This document shows positions 54,176 through 63,839 of a DNA stretch of 64,000 bases, in pieces (the stretch's first letter is position 1; the number at the start of each line of letters is the position of its first letter). Source of the stretch: Modestobacter italicus (GTDB lineage: Bacteria > Actinomycetota > Actinomycetes > Mycobacteriales > Geodermatophilaceae); NCBI RefSeq assembly GCF_000306785.1, contig NC_017955.1, positions 5,511,518 to 5,575,517 on the forward strand. Direction: 5' to 3'. The translations under genes and the position numbers were made by a program. The notes beneath the pieces are model-generated. The model made no database searches, was not told the DNA's origin, and saw nothing but the letters and a program-made list of their open reading frames with translations.

Positions 54176-55306
54176 ATGGACGTCCTGCGACCCGGCAGCA
54201 CCGGTCCCGTCGTGGCCGAGGTGCAGGCGGTCCTCCGGTCGCTCGCGCTGCTCGACGGCGAGCCCGTCGCGGCCCCCGAGTACGACCAGGCGACCGAGCT
54301 CGCCGTCCGGCACTTCCAGCAGGTCCGCGGGCTGTCCGTCGACGGCCGGGTGGGCGACGAGACCTACCGGGCGCTGAACGAGGCGCGCTGGTCGCTGGGC
54401 GACCGGCTGCTGCGCTACGACCCGGAGCACCCGGCCCGCGGCGACGACGTCCGCCGGCTGCAGGAGCTGCTCCTCGAGCTCGGCTACGACGCCGGCCGCG
54501 CCGACGGCATCCTGGGCGCCGAGACCGAGTCCGGGCTGCGCAGCTTCCAGCGCGACTACGGCCTGACCGCCGACGGCACCTGCGGTCCGGCCACCCTGCG
54601 CGCGCTCAAGCAGCTCGGCCGCCGGGTCACCGGCGGTCGCCCGCAGCTGCTCCGGCAGAGCGCCTCGATGGTGGAGTCCGGCTCGCACCTGATCGGCCGG
54701 GTCATCGTCATCGACCCCGGTCACGGCGGCGGGGACACCGGCTACACCGCGGGGGAGACCACCGAGGCCGACCTCGTCTTCGACCTGGCCTCCCGGATCG
54801 AGGGCCGACTGGCCGCCGCGGGCGCCACCGTCTACCTGACCCGCGGCCGCACCGGCGACCCCGTCGTCGGCGACCGGACGGCGTTCGCCAACGAGACCCG
54901 CGCCGACCTGTTCCTCTCCCTGCACATGGAGGCGCACGGCTCGGCGCACGCCCGGGGCGTGGCCAGCTACTACTACGGCACCGGGTCCGGGGCGAGCTCC
55001 ACGGTGGGCGAGGAGTTCGCCAACCTGGTCCGGCGCGAGGTCATCGCCCGCACCGGGATGCTCGACTGCGGCTCGCACCCCAAGACCTGGGACATCCTGC
55101 GGATGACCCGGATGCCCGCCGTCCGGATCGACTGCGGCTACCTGTCGCACCCGGTCGACCGGCTGCTGCTGCTCGACGCCCGCACCCGGAGCACGGTGGC
55201 GCAGGCCGTGGTCGCCGCCGTCCAGCGGCTGTTCCTGCCCGCCGACGCCGACCCGGCGACCGGCACGTTCCTGCTGCCGCCGCGGTTGAGCTCGCCCACC
55301 GCGTGA
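54176..55306 (+). CDS. cwlM: CwlM-type peptidoglycan-binding amidase-fold protein
   Basis: 376 aa. Two peptidoglycan-binding (PGB1) modules (about 1-65, DVLRPGSTGPVVAEVQAVL; and about 80-150, GDDVRRLQELLLELGYDAGRADG) are followed by an amidase_3 domain (about 175-360). Zinc-ligand positions are present in IDPGHGGGDTG, TEADLVFDLA and SLHMEAHGS. In mycobacteria CwlM is cytoplasmic and acts mainly as a phosphorylated regulator of MurA and MurJ; no signal peptide is visible here, consistent with that. CACAAT at 54112-54117 may be its -10. Transcribed alone, away from trxA by the terminator. Confidence 0.9.
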   Translation: MDVLRPGSTGPVVAEVQAVLRSLALLDGEPVAAPEYDQATELAVRHFQQVRGLSVDGRVGDETYRALNEARWSLGDRLLRYDPEHPARGDDVRRLQELLLELGYDAGRADGILGAETESGLRSFQRDYGLTADGTCGPATLRALKQLGRRVTGGRPQLLRQSASMVESGSHLIGRVIVIDPGHGGGDTGYTAGETTEADLVFDLASRIEGRLAAAGATVYLTRGRTGDPVVGDRTAFANETRADLFLSLHMEAHGSAHARGVASYYYGTGSGASSTVGEEFANLVRREVIARTGMLDCGSHPKTWDILRMTRMPAVRIDCGYLSHPVDRLLLLDARTRSTVAQAVVAAVQRLFLPADADPATGTFLLPPRLSSPTA

Positions 55307-55350
55307 CGCGCCGGGGCGCGCCGGGGACGGACCGGTCCGGCTGCGCCGCT

Positions 55351-55356
55351 TAGACT
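55351..55356 (+). promoter_or_regulatory. -10 hexamer TAGACT, leaderless start of aminotransferase gene
   Basis: TAGACT lies 7 nt before the GTG at 55364. Confidence 0.6.
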
Positions 55357-55363
55357 CCTGGGG

Positions 55364-56770
55364 GTGACCCCTCCTGTGCCCGACCCCGCGGTCGGAACCG
55401 GTCAGGCCGGGGCGTACTCCAGCGGTGCGTCCCCGCACGTCTCCCCGCGGCACCCGCGGCTGGACCCCCTGGCAGACCGGTACGCAGCACGCACCCACGG
55501 GATGAAGAGCTCGGAGATCCGGGCGCTGTTCTCCGTGGTCAGCCGGCCCGAGGTCGTCTCGCTGGCCGGCGGCATGCCGGCGGTCACCGCGCTGCCGCTG
55601 GACGCGGTCGGCTCGATGATCGGCGAGCTGGTGTCCGGGATGGGCGCGCAGACGCTGCAGTACGGCTCCGGCCAGGGCGACCCGCGGTTGCGCGAGCGGA
55701 TCTGCGACGTGATGGCCCTGGAGGGCATCACCGACGCGCGGCCCAGCGAGGTCGTCGTCACCGTCGGCTCCCAGCAGGGGCTGGACCTGGTCACCCGGGT
55801 GTTCGTCGACCCGGGCGACGTCATCCTCGCCGAGGCGCCGTCCTACGTGGGTGCCCTCGGCGTCTTCCAGGCCGCGCAGGCGCAGGTCCGGCACGTCGCC
55901 ATGGACGACGACGGGCTGATCCCGGAGGCGCTGGAGCAGGCGCTGCTGGAGTGCCGGGCCCGCGGCGAGCGGGTCAAGTTCCTCTACACCGTGCCGAACT
56001 TCCACAACCCGGCCGGCATCACCCTCTCCGAGCCCCGCCGCGAGCGGGTCATCGCGATCGCCGAGCAGTACGACCTGCTGGTCATCGAGGACAACCCGTA
56101 CGGGCTGCTGGGCTTCAATCACGAGCCGATGCGCGCGCTGCGGGCCCGCAACGAGGAGCGGGTCATCTACCTCGGCTCGTTCTCCAAGACCTTCTCCCCG
56201 GGGCTGCGGGTCGGCTGGGTGCTGGCCCCGCTCGCCGTCCGGGAGAAGCTCGTGCTGGCCACCGAGGCGCAGGTGCTCTGCCCGCCGTCGCTGACCCAGT
56301 ACGCCGTCGCCCGGTACCTGGACACCCAGCCGTGGCGCGAGCAGATCAAGGTCTTCACCGAGCTGTACCGGGAGCGCCGGGACGCGACCCTGGAGTCGCT
56401 GACCGCCCTGATGCCGCCGGGCACCACCTGGACCAGGCCGGACGGCGGCTTCTACGTGTGGTTGAAGCTGCCGCACGGGCTGGACGCCAAGCTCATGCAG
56501 CCCCGCGCCGTGGCCGCGCACGTCGCGTACGTGCCGGGCATCGGCTTCTACGCCGACGGCCAGGGCCAGGAGTACATGCGGCTGTCCTACTGCTACCCCG
56601 AGCCGGACCGGATCCGCGAGGGCGTGCGCCGGCTGGCCCGGGTCATCGAGGCCGAGCTGGACCTGCACTCCACCTTCGACGCGGTCGACACCGGGACGTT
56701 CCGCGCGGTCTCCACCCCGCCCCCGCCGGTCATCGGACCGGCCAACGCAGACGAGGACAGCCACCCATGA
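55364..56770 (+). CDS. PLP-dependent class I/II aminotransferase
   Basis: 468 aa fold-type I aminotransferase. PLP Lys lies in YLGSFSKTFSPGLRVGW (about 276), Asp and Tyr in LLVIEDNPYGLLG, and the phosphate-binding stretch in TVGSQQGLDLV. It resembles free-standing MocR/2-aminoadipate-type transaminases; the amino donor and product cannot be assigned. No DNA-binding domain is attached. The GTG is leaderless-looking. Its stop overlaps the Ddl-like gene (ATGA), so the two may act on one D-amino-acid or dipeptide pathway. Confidence 0.88.
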   Translation: MTPPVPDPAVGTGQAGAYSSGASPHVSPRHPRLDPLADRYAARTHGMKSSEIRALFSVVSRPEVVSLAGGMPAVTALPLDAVGSMIGELVSGMGAQTLQYGSGQGDPRLRERICDVMALEGITDARPSEVVVTVGSQQGLDLVTRVFVDPGDVILAEAPSYVGALGVFQAAQAQVRHVAMDDDGLIPEALEQALLECRARGERVKFLYTVPNFHNPAGITLSEPRRERVIAIAEQYDLLVIEDNPYGLLGFNHEPMRALRARNEERVIYLGSFSKTFSPGLRVGWVLAPLAVREKLVLATEAQVLCPPSLTQYAVARYLDTQPWREQIKVFTELYRERRDATLESLTALMPPGTTWTRPDGGFYVWLKLPHGLDAKLMQPRAVAAHVAYVPGIGFYADGQGQEYMRLSYCYPEPDRIREGVRRLARVIEAELDLHSTFDAVDTGTFRAVSTPPPPVIGPANADEDSHP

Positions 56771-57765
56771 CCGAGCCGGCCGCCGCACCGGTGGAGGCAC
56801 CCCGCACCGACCCGCTGCGCGCGCTGGTGCTCGCCGGCGGGCTGACCTTCGAGCGGGAGGTCAGCATCAACTCCGGCGGCCAGGTGGTCGAGGCGCTCAG
56901 CCGCGCCGGCGTCGAGGCCGAGCTGCACGACGCGGACGCCGAGCTGCTCCCCGGGCTGACCGGCACCCCGGTGGACGCGGTGTTCATCGCGCTGCACGGC
57001 GCCACCGGCGAGGACGGCGCGCTCCGCGCGGTGCTGGACCTGGCCGGCGTGCCCTACGTGGGCTCGCCCGCCGCCGCCTGCCGGCTGGCCTGGGACAAGC
57101 CGGCCGCCAAGTCCGTCGTCCGCTCGGCCGGGGTCTCGACCCCGGACTGGGTGGCGCTCCCGCACAGCACCTTCCGCGAGCTGGGCGCCGGCGCGGTGCT
57201 CGACCTGATCGTCGCCCGGCTCGGGCTGCCGCTGATGGTCAAGCCCGCCTCCGGTGGCTCCGCCCTCGGCGTGCAGAAGGTCAGCCGGGTGGAGGACCTG
57301 CCGGCGGCGATGGTGAGCTGCTTCGCCTACGGCGACACGGTGATGGTCGAGCGCTTCGTCGACGGGGTCGAGCTGGCGCTGTCGGTCATCGACCTGGGGG
57401 AGGGGCCCGAGGCGCTGCCGGCGGTCGAGATCGCCCCCGAGTCCGGCGTCTTCGACTACACCTCCCGGTACACGCCGGGGATGACGGAGTACCACTCGCC
57501 GGCCCGGGTCTCCGAAGCCGTCGCGGCGCGCGCGGCCGAGGTCGCGCTGCAGGTGCACGAGGAGCTCGGACTGGCCGGGTTGTCCCGGACCGACGCCATC
57601 GTCACCCCGGACGGCGAGGTGCACTTCCTCGAGGTGAACGTCTCACCCGGGCTGACCGAGACGTCGATGTTCCCGATGGCGGTCGAGGCGGCCGGGTACC
57701 AGCTCGGCGACGTCCTCGGCCGGCTCCTCGCCCGCGCCGCGGCCGAGGGCCCGATCCGCCCGTAA
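56767..57765 (+). CDS. D-Ala-D-Ala ligase-like ATP-grasp enzyme
   Basis: 332 aa. N-terminal substrate domain with LAGGLTFEREVSINSG and FIALHGATGEDGALRAVLDLAGVPYVGS. The ATP-grasp core has VKPASGGSALGVQKV and the metal ligands in FLEVNVSPGLTETSMFP, as in D-Ala-D-Ala ligases. Whether it is the main Ddl or a paralogue making another dipeptide is not clear from sequence. It overlaps the aminotransferase stop (ATGA) and converges on parB over about 40 bp. Confidence 0.87.
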   Translation: MTEPAAAPVEAPRTDPLRALVLAGGLTFEREVSINSGGQVVEALSRAGVEAELHDADAELLPGLTGTPVDAVFIALHGATGEDGALRAVLDLAGVPYVGSPAAACRLAWDKPAAKSVVRSAGVSTPDWVALPHSTFRELGAGAVLDLIVARLGLPLMVKPASGGSALGVQKVSRVEDLPAAMVSCFAYGDTVMVERFVDGVELALSVIDLGEGPEALPAVEIAPESGVFDYTSRYTPGMTEYHSPARVSEAVAARAAEVALQVHEELGLAGLSRTDAIVTPDGEVHFLEVNVSPGLTETSMFPMAVEAAGYQLGDVLGRLLARAAAEGPIRP

Positions 57766-57767
57766 AG

Positions 57768-57800
57768 GACTACCCGATAGTCGATGTGACGTAATCGGGT
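57768..57800. terminator. Weak hairpin between Ddl-like gene and parB
   Basis: Two alternative stems, GACTA/TAGTC and ACCCGAT (57772-57778)/ATCGGGT (57794-57800), in a locally AT-richer gap between convergent genes. Confidence 0.45.
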
Positions 57801-57804
57801 CGCG

Positions 57805-58863
57805 CTAGTCGGGCTGGGTCCTGCCGGTGATGTCGGGGGCCATCATGCCGACAATGCGCTGCAGGTCGTCCACCGAACCGAACTCGACGACGATCCGGCC
57901 CTTGGCCCGGCCGATCTGCACCTTCACCTTGGTCTCGAAGACGTCGGAGAGCCGCCCGGCGAGGTCCTCGACACCGGGGGCGGAGAGCTTGCGGGCGGTC
58001 CGGCGGGCGGCGGTGGGGCTCTCGGCGACGGCCATCGCCACCGCCTCCTCGGTCGCGCGCACCGACATGCCCTCGGCGACGATCCGGGTGGCCAGCGCGT
58101 CCTGCGCGTCGGCCTCCGGCAGCCCCAGCAGCGCGCGGGCGTGCCCGGCGGAGATGACCCCGGCCGCGACCCGGGTCTGCACCTTCACCGGCAGCTTGAG
58201 CAGCCGGATCGTGTTGGTCACCTGGGAGCGGCTGCGGCCGATCTTGCTGGCCAGCTCCTCGTGCGTGGCGCCGAACTCCTCCAGCAGCTGCTGGTAGGCG
58301 GCGGCCTCCTCCAGCGGGTTGAGCTGCACGCGGTGGATGTTCTCCAGCAGCGCGTCCCGGAGCATGGCGTCGTCGGTGGTGTCCCGGACGATGGCGGGCA
58401 CCGTCTCCAGGCCGGCGGCCCGGGAGGCGCGCAGCCGGCGCTCGCCCATGATCAGCTCGTACCGGCCGTCGCGGGCCTCGCGGACGACGATCGGCTGGAG
58501 CAGGCCGAACTCGCGCACCGAGTGGGTGAGCTCCTCCAGCGCCTCGTCGTCGAAGACCTGCCGCGGCTGCTTGGGGTTCGGGACGACGTCGTCGACCGGC
58601 AGCTCGCGCAGGAAGGCCCCGGGAACGCCGGCCACCTGCTCCAGCACCCGGGCCGGCAGCTCGTGGACCGACGCGGTGCGCCCGTCGTCGTCGACCGGGG
58701 GCGCGGCGCCGGTCTGCTCGACCGCAGCAGCCCCGGCCGCCTCGGCGGCCTCAGCCGCCTCTGCTGCCTCGGCCGCACGGGCTGCCGGGGTCGCGGTCGG
58801 TGCCGGCGCGCTGGTGGGGATGAGAGCCGCCAGGCCCCGGCCGAGACCGCCGCGCTTCGTCAC
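57805..58863 (-). CDS. parB: Chromosome-partitioning protein ParB
   Basis: 352 aa CTP-dependent DNA clamp that loads at parS. After an N-terminal [12 protein letters not shown] (ParA-stimulating) and an Ala/Glu repeat comes the CTPase domain with [18 protein letters not shown] (box I), GERRLRAS (GERRxRA, about 138-145) and the [10 protein letters not shown] (box III) motifs. The HTH that binds parS follows ([18 protein letters not shown], about 190-207) and then the C-terminal dimer domain. GTG 58863 has GAGGAGG close upstream. Lies 67 nt after parA. Confidence 0.96.
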   Translation of the reverse strand: MTKRGGLGRGLAALIPTSAPAPTATPAARAAEAAEAAEAAEAAGAAAVEQTGAAPPVDDDGRTASVHELPARVLEQVAGVPGAFLRELPVDDVVPNPKQPRQVFDDEALEELTHSVREFGLLQPIVVREARDGRYELIMGERRLRASRAAGLETVPAIVRDTTDDAMLRDALLENIHRVQLNPLEEAAAYQQLLEEFGATHEELASKIGRSRSQVTNTIRLLKLPVKVQTRVAAGVISAGHARALLGLPEADAQDALATRIVAEGMSVRATEEAVAMAVAESPTAARRTARKLSAPGVEDLAGRLSDVFETKVKVQIGRAKGRIVVEFGSVDDLQRIVGMMAPDITGRTQPD

Positions 58864-58930
58864 TGGTCCTCCTCGCAGGTGCCCGGGGTCCGCAGCAGCG
58901 GCCGGGCGGTGAGCTGGGTGCCCACGGTCG

Positions 58931-59992
58931 TCACGTCGCGTGCCCTCCGCGGGGGGAAGGGGTGGCCACCGGCTCGCCGAGCACCAGCGCGGCGACCGAC
59001 GGGGGACCGGCGACCGGGGGCGGCGGCGCGGCCTTCGGCGGTGCGGGGGCCGGCGGCAGGGCCACACCGCGCTGGGCGAACTCGCGCGCCGCCTCCACGT
59101 AGCTGGTGGAGCCCCGGGAGCCCGGGTCGTAGGTGAGCACCGACTGGCCGTAGCCGGGCGCCTCGCTGACCCGGACGTTGCGCGGGATGACGGTGCCGAG
59201 CACCAGGTCGCCGAAGTGGTTGCGCACCTCGTCGGCCACCTGGTCGGCGAGCTTGGTCCGCCCGTCGTACATGGTGAGCAGGATGGTGCCCACCGAGATG
59301 CCCGGGTTGAGGTGCGCCCGGACCAGGTCGATGTTGGCGAGGAGCTGCCCCAGCCCCTCGAGCGCGTAGTACTCGCACTGGATGGGGATGAGCACCTCGT
59401 CCCCCGCCACGAGCGCGTTGAGGGTCAGCAGCCCCAGCGACGGCGGGCAGTCGATGAGGACGTAGTGCGGCCGCTCCTCGGCGGGGAGCTCGTGCAGGTA
59501 CGTCTCGATCGAGCGGCGCAGCCGGTGCTCGCGGGCAACGACGGAGACGAGCTCGATCTCGGCGCCGGCCAGGTCGATCGTCGCCGGCACGCACAGCAGG
59601 TTCGGGCTGGCGGTGGTGGGGTGCACGACCTCGGCCAGGGTGTTGTCCCCGATCAGGGCGTCGTAGATCGACAGCGTCCCGACCGTGTGCTCGACCCCGA
59701 GGGCGGTGCTGGCGTTGCCCTGCGGGTCCAGGTCGATGACCAGCGTGCGGAGCCCGTACATGGCCAGCGCCACGCCCAGGTTGACCGTGGAGGTGGTCTT
59801 CCCGACGCCGCCCTTCTGGTTGGCGATGGTGACCACCCGGATGCGCCCGGGAGCGGGGAAGGGCTCCTGGTCGGCGGCGTGCAGGACCCGGGTGGCCCGC
59901 ATCGCCTCCATCGCGATGGGGCTGTCGAACTCGGGCGTGACCGCCACGTCGGCGGCGAGACTGGTGCGCAGTCGCTCGCCGGGGTCCGTCAT
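58931..59992 (-). CDS. parA: Chromosome-partitioning ATPase ParA (Soj)
   Basis: 353 aa deviant-Walker ATPase that moves ParB-parS complexes. Motifs: [16 protein letters not shown] (Walker A, about 58-73), [11 protein letters not shown] (A'), and [13 protein letters not shown] (Walker B). The N-terminal 50 residues are an actinobacterial extension and the C-terminus is a Pro/Ala tail. I chose the ATG at 59992, with AGGAGG 8 nt upstream; a GTG at 60022 lies inside the first parS site. Two parS sites lie between it and rsmG. Confidence 0.96.
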   Translation of the reverse strand: MTDPGERLRTSLAADVAVTPEFDSPIAMEAMRATRVLHAADQEPFPAPGRIRVVTIANQKGGVGKTTSTVNLGVALAMYGLRTLVIDLDPQGNASTALGVEHTVGTLSIYDALIGDNTLAEVVHPTTASPNLLCVPATIDLAGAEIELVSVVAREHRLRRSIETYLHELPAEERPHYVLIDCPPSLGLLTLNALVAGDEVLIPIQCEYYALEGLGQLLANIDLVRAHLNPGISVGTILLTMYDGRTKLADQVADEVRNHFGDLVLGTVIPRNVRVSEAPGYGQSVLTYDPGSRGSTSYVEAAREFAQRGVALPPAPAPPKAAPPPPVAGPPSVAALVLGEPVATPSPRGGHAT

Positions 59993-60015
59993 CGGTGCAT
60001 CCTCCTCACCGCCGT

Positions 60016-60029
60016 GTTCCACGTGGAAC
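60016..60029. promoter_or_regulatory. parS site 1 upstream of parA
   Basis: Perfect GTTCCACGTGGAAC, 24 bp before the parA start. Confidence 0.95.
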
Positions 60030-60040
60030 GGCGTCGGCGT

Positions 60041-60054
60041 GTTCCACGTGGAAC
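60041..60054. promoter_or_regulatory. parS site 2 upstream of parA
   Basis: Second identical palindrome, centre to centre 25 bp from the first, 10 bp before the rsmG stop. Confidence 0.95.
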
Positions 60055-60064
60055 GGTCACGGGG

Positions 60065-60733
60065 TCACCGGGCCGCCCGGGTCATCACGACCACGGTAGT
60101 GGCTGCGGCACCGAGCTCCACACCGACGGCCCGTGTCCGCACGTCGCGCATCCCGGCCGCCTCCAGTTCCGGCACCAGGCCGGGGACCTCGGCGGCCGCG
60201 CGGGCGCCCACGAGGGCGATCAGCTGCGTGCCGGGGGTGAGCAGCCCGCGGCACCAGCCGACGAGCCGGGGCAGTGGGGCGACCGCGCGGGCGGTCACCA
60301 CGTCGACCGGGCCGACCGCCCGGACCACCGAGCGCTCCTCGGCCCGTCCGCGGACGATCCGCCAGGGTGCGCCCAGCGCCGTCACGACATCCTGCAGGAA
60401 CTCCACCCGCCGGGCCATCGGCTCCACCAGGGTGAGGGAGAGGTCCGGTCGGGCGAGCCCCAGCGGGATGCCGGGCAGGCCGGCGCCGCTGCCGACGTCG
60501 ACCACCCGAGCGCCCTCGGGCACCGCCTCGGCCAGCGCGGCGCTGTTGAGCACGTGCCGGTCCCACAGCCGCGGCACCTCGCGGGGTCCGATCAGCCCGC
60601 GGACGACGCCGTCACCGGCGAGCATGGCCACGTACCGCTCCGCAGCACCGACGGCCGCACCGAAGACCCGGGAGGCCGACGGCGGAGGTTCCGGAACCGG
60701 CTGGTCCCGGATCTCGTCGGACGGGTCGCTCAC
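60065..60733 (-). CDS. rsmG: 16S rRNA m7G527 methyltransferase RsmG
   Basis: 222 aa. SAM-binding motif VVDVGSGAGLPGIPL (about 77-91), the preceding LWDRHVLNSAAL and later VEPMARRVEFL identify GidB/RsmG, which methylates G527 of 16S rRNA. GTG 60733 overlaps the jag stop (GTGA), so it belongs to the rpmH-rnpA-yidD-yidC-jag-rsmG unit. Its position before parAB is the standard arrangement near oriC. Confidence 0.96.
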   Translation of the reverse strand: MSDPSDEIRDQPVPEPPPSASRVFGAAVGAAERYVAMLAGDGVVRGLIGPREVPRLWDRHVLNSAALAEAVPEGARVVDVGSGAGLPGIPLGLARPDLSLTLVEPMARRVEFLQDVVTALGAPWRIVRGRAEERSVVRAVGPVDVVTARAVAPLPRLVGWCRGLLTPGTQLIALVGARAAAEVPGLVPELEAAGMRDVRTRAVGVELGAAATTVVVMTRAAR

Positions 60734-61392
60734 CGGTCGGGCAGGACCACGACGCGACGGTTCGGCTCCTCGCCCTCCGACTCGCTGTGCACACCGGCCG
60801 CAGCGGCGATGACGTCGTGCACGACCTTGCGCTCGAACGGGTTCATCGCGGCCAGCCGCTCCGGCTGGCCGCTCTGCGCGACCCGCTCGGCCGCGGCCGA
60901 GGCCAGGCCGGTCAGGTCGGCCCGGCGCTTGGCGCGGAACCCGCCGATGTCGAGCATCAGCCGGCTGCGGACGCCGGTGGACTGGGCCACAGCGAGCCGG
61001 GTGAGCTCCTGCAGCGCCTCCAGCGTGGCGCCGTCCGGACCGATCAGCGTCTTGAGCTGGCCGCCGACGACCGCGACCGAGGCCCGGTCGCCCTCGACGT
61101 CGAGGTCGATGTCCCCGTCGACGTCCAGGATGTCCAGCAGCCGCTCGAGGTAGTCACCGGCGACGTCCCCCTCGCGCACCAGCAGGCCCTCGCCCTGCTC
61201 GTCGTCCTCGGTGTCCTCGTCCTCGTCGTCGTCCTCGACGTCGACGGGCTCGACGACCGCGTCGACGGAGGCCGGGTCCGCGTCGGGCAGGGCCGGGTCA
61301 CCGGTCCCGCCGTCCTGGGGGAGCACCGCGTCCGAGGTCGCCTCGGCCGTGGCCACGGTGTCGGTTCCGGTCTGGTTGTCGGGTGCACTCAC
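60730..61392 (-). CDS. jag: Jag/KhpB-family RNA-binding protein (KH-R3H)
   Basis: 220 aa. An acidic low-complexity N-terminus (about 1-65) is followed by a Jag-N/KH region (LIGPDGATLEALQELTRLAVAQ, about 113-134) and an R3H domain ending in NPFERKVVHDVIAAAAGVHSESEGEEPNRRVVV (R-x3-H: R...H about 188-192). It binds RNA and is linked to cell-wall elongation and membrane insertion in other bacteria. GTG 61392 has GGAGGA; it lies 68 nt after yidC. Confidence 0.92.
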   Translation of the reverse strand: MSAPDNQTGTDTVATAEATSDAVLPQDGGTGDPALPDADPASVDAVVEPVDVEDDDEDEDTEDDEQGEGLLVREGDVAGDYLERLLDILDVDGDIDLDVEGDRASVAVVGGQLKTLIGPDGATLEALQELTRLAVAQSTGVRSRLMLDIGGFRAKRRADLTGLASAAAERVAQSGQPERLAAMNPFERKVVHDVIAAAAGVHSESEGEEPNRRVVVLPDR

Positions 61393-61460
61393 GGGGGTCC
61401 TCCAAGGTCGTGCAGGCGGCCGGGCGAGCCCGGTGGTCGAGGGGCGGCTGCCCGCGCCGG

Positions 61461-62594
61461 TCAGCGGCGCTTGCGCTTGCCGCGGTTGGCCGGACCGGCG
61501 GCGCGGCTGCCGGTGGACCCGGAGCGGGGCCGGTTGCCGCCGCCGGCCGGGCGGCCGTTCGCCGTGCTGCCGGTCGCGCCCTCCCGGGCGGCGTCCAGCG
61601 GCTCGTCGGGGGAGTCGTCGAGGCCGTCGTCCCCGGGGGCGACCCCGGTCGGCGGCACGTCGACGGGGACGCCGTCGGCGCTCACGGTCGAGGTGGGGGC
61701 AGCGGTGACGGGGCGGCCGGCCTTGGGCCGGACCGGCTTGGCACCGGGCTTGGGCGCCAGCGTCTTGGGGTCGATCTGCGGCTTCTCCGCGGCGGCCTTG
61801 GCCAGCGCGGCCGGCGACCCGGGCGGCGGCAGCGCCTTGAGGATGTAGAACTGCTGGCCCAGGGTCCACAGGTTGTTGGTGAACCAGTAGATGAGCACGC
61901 CGACCGGGAAGAAGAAGCCGGAGACGAACAGGCTGATCGGCATCCCGTAGAGCAGCAGCTTCTGCACCATGGCGGCCTGGCCCTCGACCGGCCCGGAGCG
62001 CTTCTGGATCTGCTTCTGGGTGAAGAAGGTCGTGCAGCACATGACCACGATCAGGACGGCGCAGACGACCCGGATGCTGGTGTAGTCGACACCGGGCAGG
62101 GCCAGGATCTGGCTCTGCTTGGGCTCCTGCATGTTGAAGGAGCTGGAGATCGGTGCCCCGAACAGGTCGGCCACCGCGGCCTGCTGGGTGAGCTCGGTGG
62201 ACCAGCTGTACAGGCCGACCGAGTCCGGCGTCAGCCGGCGCAGGACGTGGAACAGCGCGATGAAGACCGGGATCTGCGGGAGCAGCGGCAGGCAGCCGGC
62301 CAGCGGGTTGACCCCGCGCTCCTTCTGCAGCGCCATCATCGCGGTGCTGAAGCCCTGCTTGTCGCTGCCGTACTGCTTGCGCAGCTTCTGGATCTCCGGC
62401 TGGATCTCCTGCATCGCCCGCTGGCTCTTGACCTGCTTGACGAACAGCCGGAACAGCAGCACGCGGATGGTGATGACCAGGAAGACGATCGACAGGGCCC
62501 AGGTGATGCCCCCCGCCGGGTCCAGGAAGGTGCTGAACAGTGCGTGCCACTGCTTCATCACCCAGGAGATCGCGGTGTACATCCAGTCAAGCAA
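61461..62594 (-). CDS. yidC: Membrane protein insertase YidC
   Basis: 377 aa with about five transmembrane helices in the 60KD_IMP/Oxa1 fold: an entry helix near [18 protein letters not shown], a cytoplasmic coiled-coil [19 protein letters not shown] (19 residues), the hydrophilic-groove Arg in the entry helix, and later [16 protein letters not shown] long basic tail ends in NRGKRKRR. I chose TTG at 62594 because AGGAGG lies 6 nt upstream; the next ATG is 12 nt later with a poor spacing. It overlaps yidD by 8 nt. Inserts membrane proteins with or after SecYEG. Confidence 0.95.
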   Translation of the reverse strand: MLDWMYTAISWVMKQWHALFSTFLDPAGGITWALSIVFLVITIRVLLFRLFVKQVKSQRAMQEIQPEIQKLRKQYGSDKQGFSTAMMALQKERGVNPLAGCLPLLPQIPVFIALFHVLRRLTPDSVGLYSWSTELTQQAAVADLFGAPISSSFNMQEPKQSQILALPGVDYTSIRVVCAVLIVVMCCTTFFTQKQIQKRSGPVEGQAAMVQKLLLYGMPISLFVSGFFFPVGVLIYWFTNNLWTLGQQFYILKALPPPGSPAALAKAAAEKPQIDPKTLAPKPGAKPVRPKAGRPVTAAPTSTVSADGVPVDVPPTGVAPGDDGLDDSPDEPLDAAREGATGSTANGRPAGGGNRPRSGSTGSRAAGPANRGKRKRR

Positions 62595-62958
62595 CGCCAG
62601 CCTCCTGCTGCGCTGACCGGCCAGGGGCCGGCGGGGTGTCACCGGGGCGACGAGCGGGGTCGTCGGCCGGGGGCACCGGTGGAGTGGTCGGGTCCGACGC
62701 CGCTGTGCACGACGAGTGGGTGGGCTCAGCAGTTCCGGCCCGCGGCGGGACGAGGTCGACCCCGCCGGGGTGCCACGGCGCGCACTTGGCGAGCCGGCGG
62801 ACCGCGAGCCAGGTGCCGCGACCGGCGCCGTGGACCTCGACCGCCTCGGCGGCGTAGGCGCTGCAGCTGGGCTCGAACCGGCACCGCGGCGGGAACGCCG
62901 GGCTGATCGCCCGCTGGTAGAAGCGGACGGCCGCCAGCAGCGCGCGGGCGGCGGTCAC
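62587..62958 (-). CDS. yidD: Membrane protein insertion efficiency factor YidD
   Basis: 123 aa. The core [26 protein letters not shown] (key YQxxISP...CRFxPSCSxYA, about 12-37) is diagnostic. The tail (about 75-123) is Pro/Thr-rich and longer than in E. coli, as usual in actinobacteria. GTG 62958 overlaps the rnpA stop (GTGA), and its 3' end overlaps yidC. Assists insertion of membrane proteins. Confidence 0.95.
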   Translation of the reverse strand: MTAARALLAAVRFYQRAISPAFPPRCRFEPSCSAYAAEAVEVHGAGRGTWLAVRRLAKCAPWHPGGVDLVPPRAGTAEPTHSSCTAASDPTTPPVPPADDPARRPGDTPPAPGRSAQQEAGVA

Positions 62959-63353
62959 GGCCGGCGCGCCCGCGACGAGGCCGGCCGGTCGCCCAGCAGC
63001 CGGTCCAGACCGGCGTCCAGGTCGCGCCCGAGCACCGCGAAGCCGGCTCCGGCCGCCTCCGGGCGGGCCCGGACGACCAGGTCGGCCGTGGGGGGCAGCC
63101 GGTGCAGCTGGGGGGCGAGCAGGTGCCGCAGCTGGCGGGTCACCCGGTGCCGGCAGACCGAGTTGCCGACGGCCTTGCCGACCACGAAACCGGCCCGCGG
63201 CCCGGCCGGGGGGTCCAGCGGACCCCCGGACCGGACGACGGGCCGTTCGGGGAGGTAGTGCAGCACCAGGGTCGGGCGCCCGGCACGTCGACCGGACCGC
63301 ACCACCGCGGTGAACTCCGGCCGCCGGCGCAGGCGTGCCTGCGCAGGCAGCAC
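62955..63353 (-). CDS. rnpA: Ribonuclease P protein component
   Basis: 132 aa basic protein that partners the RNase P RNA in 5' tRNA maturation. Signature RxxxF in [13 protein letters not shown] and [22 protein letters not shown] (the basic RNR-type helix). GTG 63353 starts 1 nt after the rpmH stop, the classic rpmH-rnpA coupling. Confidence 0.96.
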   Translation of the reverse strand: MLPAQARLRRRPEFTAVVRSGRRAGRPTLVLHYLPERPVVRSGGPLDPPAGPRAGFVVGKAVGNSVCRHRVTRQLRHLLAPQLHRLPPTADLVVRARPEAAGAGFAVLGRDLDAGLDRLLGDRPASSRARRP

Positions 63354-63354
63354 C

Positions 63355-63492
63355 TCAGGCGGAGAGCTTGGCGCGACCCTTGGACCGGCGACCGGCGAGG
63401 ATGGCGCGGCCGGCCCGGGTGCGCATCCGCAGCCGGAAGCCGTGGGTCTTGGACCGGCGACGGTTGTTCGGCTGGAACGTGCGCTTGCTCAC
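63355..63492 (-). CDS. rpmH: 50S ribosomal protein L34
   Basis: 45 aa, entirely basic, beginning [20 protein letters not shown], the L34 signature, and ending in [15 protein letters not shown] 63492 has GGGAG 7 nt upstream. First gene of the rpmH-rnpA-yidD-yidC-jag-rsmG cluster, which faces away from dnaA in nearly all bacteria. Confidence 0.98.
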   Translation of the reverse strand: MSKRTFQPNNRRRSKTHGFRLRMRTRAGRAILAGRRSKGRAKLSA

Positions 63493-63681
63493 GAGGGACT
63501 CCCACTGCTGACGACGTCGGGGCGGCGCGGACCCGGGTGGGCCCCGCACGCGCGGGAACGGGGTGGTCGTCGGCCCAGGGCCGTCGACCGGCCCCCGTGC
63601 CCGGGGCTGGTCTGCCGTGCGCAGGCTCCGGACGGCCCCCGGGACGGGGACCAGCACGGGACCGGTGCACAGACTCCGACC

Positions 63682-63687
63682 AGCATA
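63682..63687 (-). promoter_or_regulatory. -10 hexamer TATGCT of rpmH operon
   Basis: Minus-strand TATGCT predicts a start near 63675 and a leader of about 180 nt for rpmH. Confidence 0.5.
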
Positions 63688-63809
63688 GCCGAGACCCGCC
63701 GCGGACCGCGGTGGGCTGCGGCACTGGCCGGACCGCTCATGGTGGACCAGCTCCGGGGTGCAGCGGCACCGGACACGCCGCACCCGCCCAGGTCGCCGCC
63801 GGGACGTCG

Positions 63810-63839
63810 TTGCCGGGCTGTGGATGGAGCTGTTAGCGT
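63810..63839 (+). promoter_or_regulatory. Probable dnaA promoter
   Basis: TTGCCG (63810-63815) and TAGCGT (63834-63839) are 18 bp apart, a good main-sigma promoter on the plus strand leading out of the window, where dnaA is expected. Confidence 0.6.
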
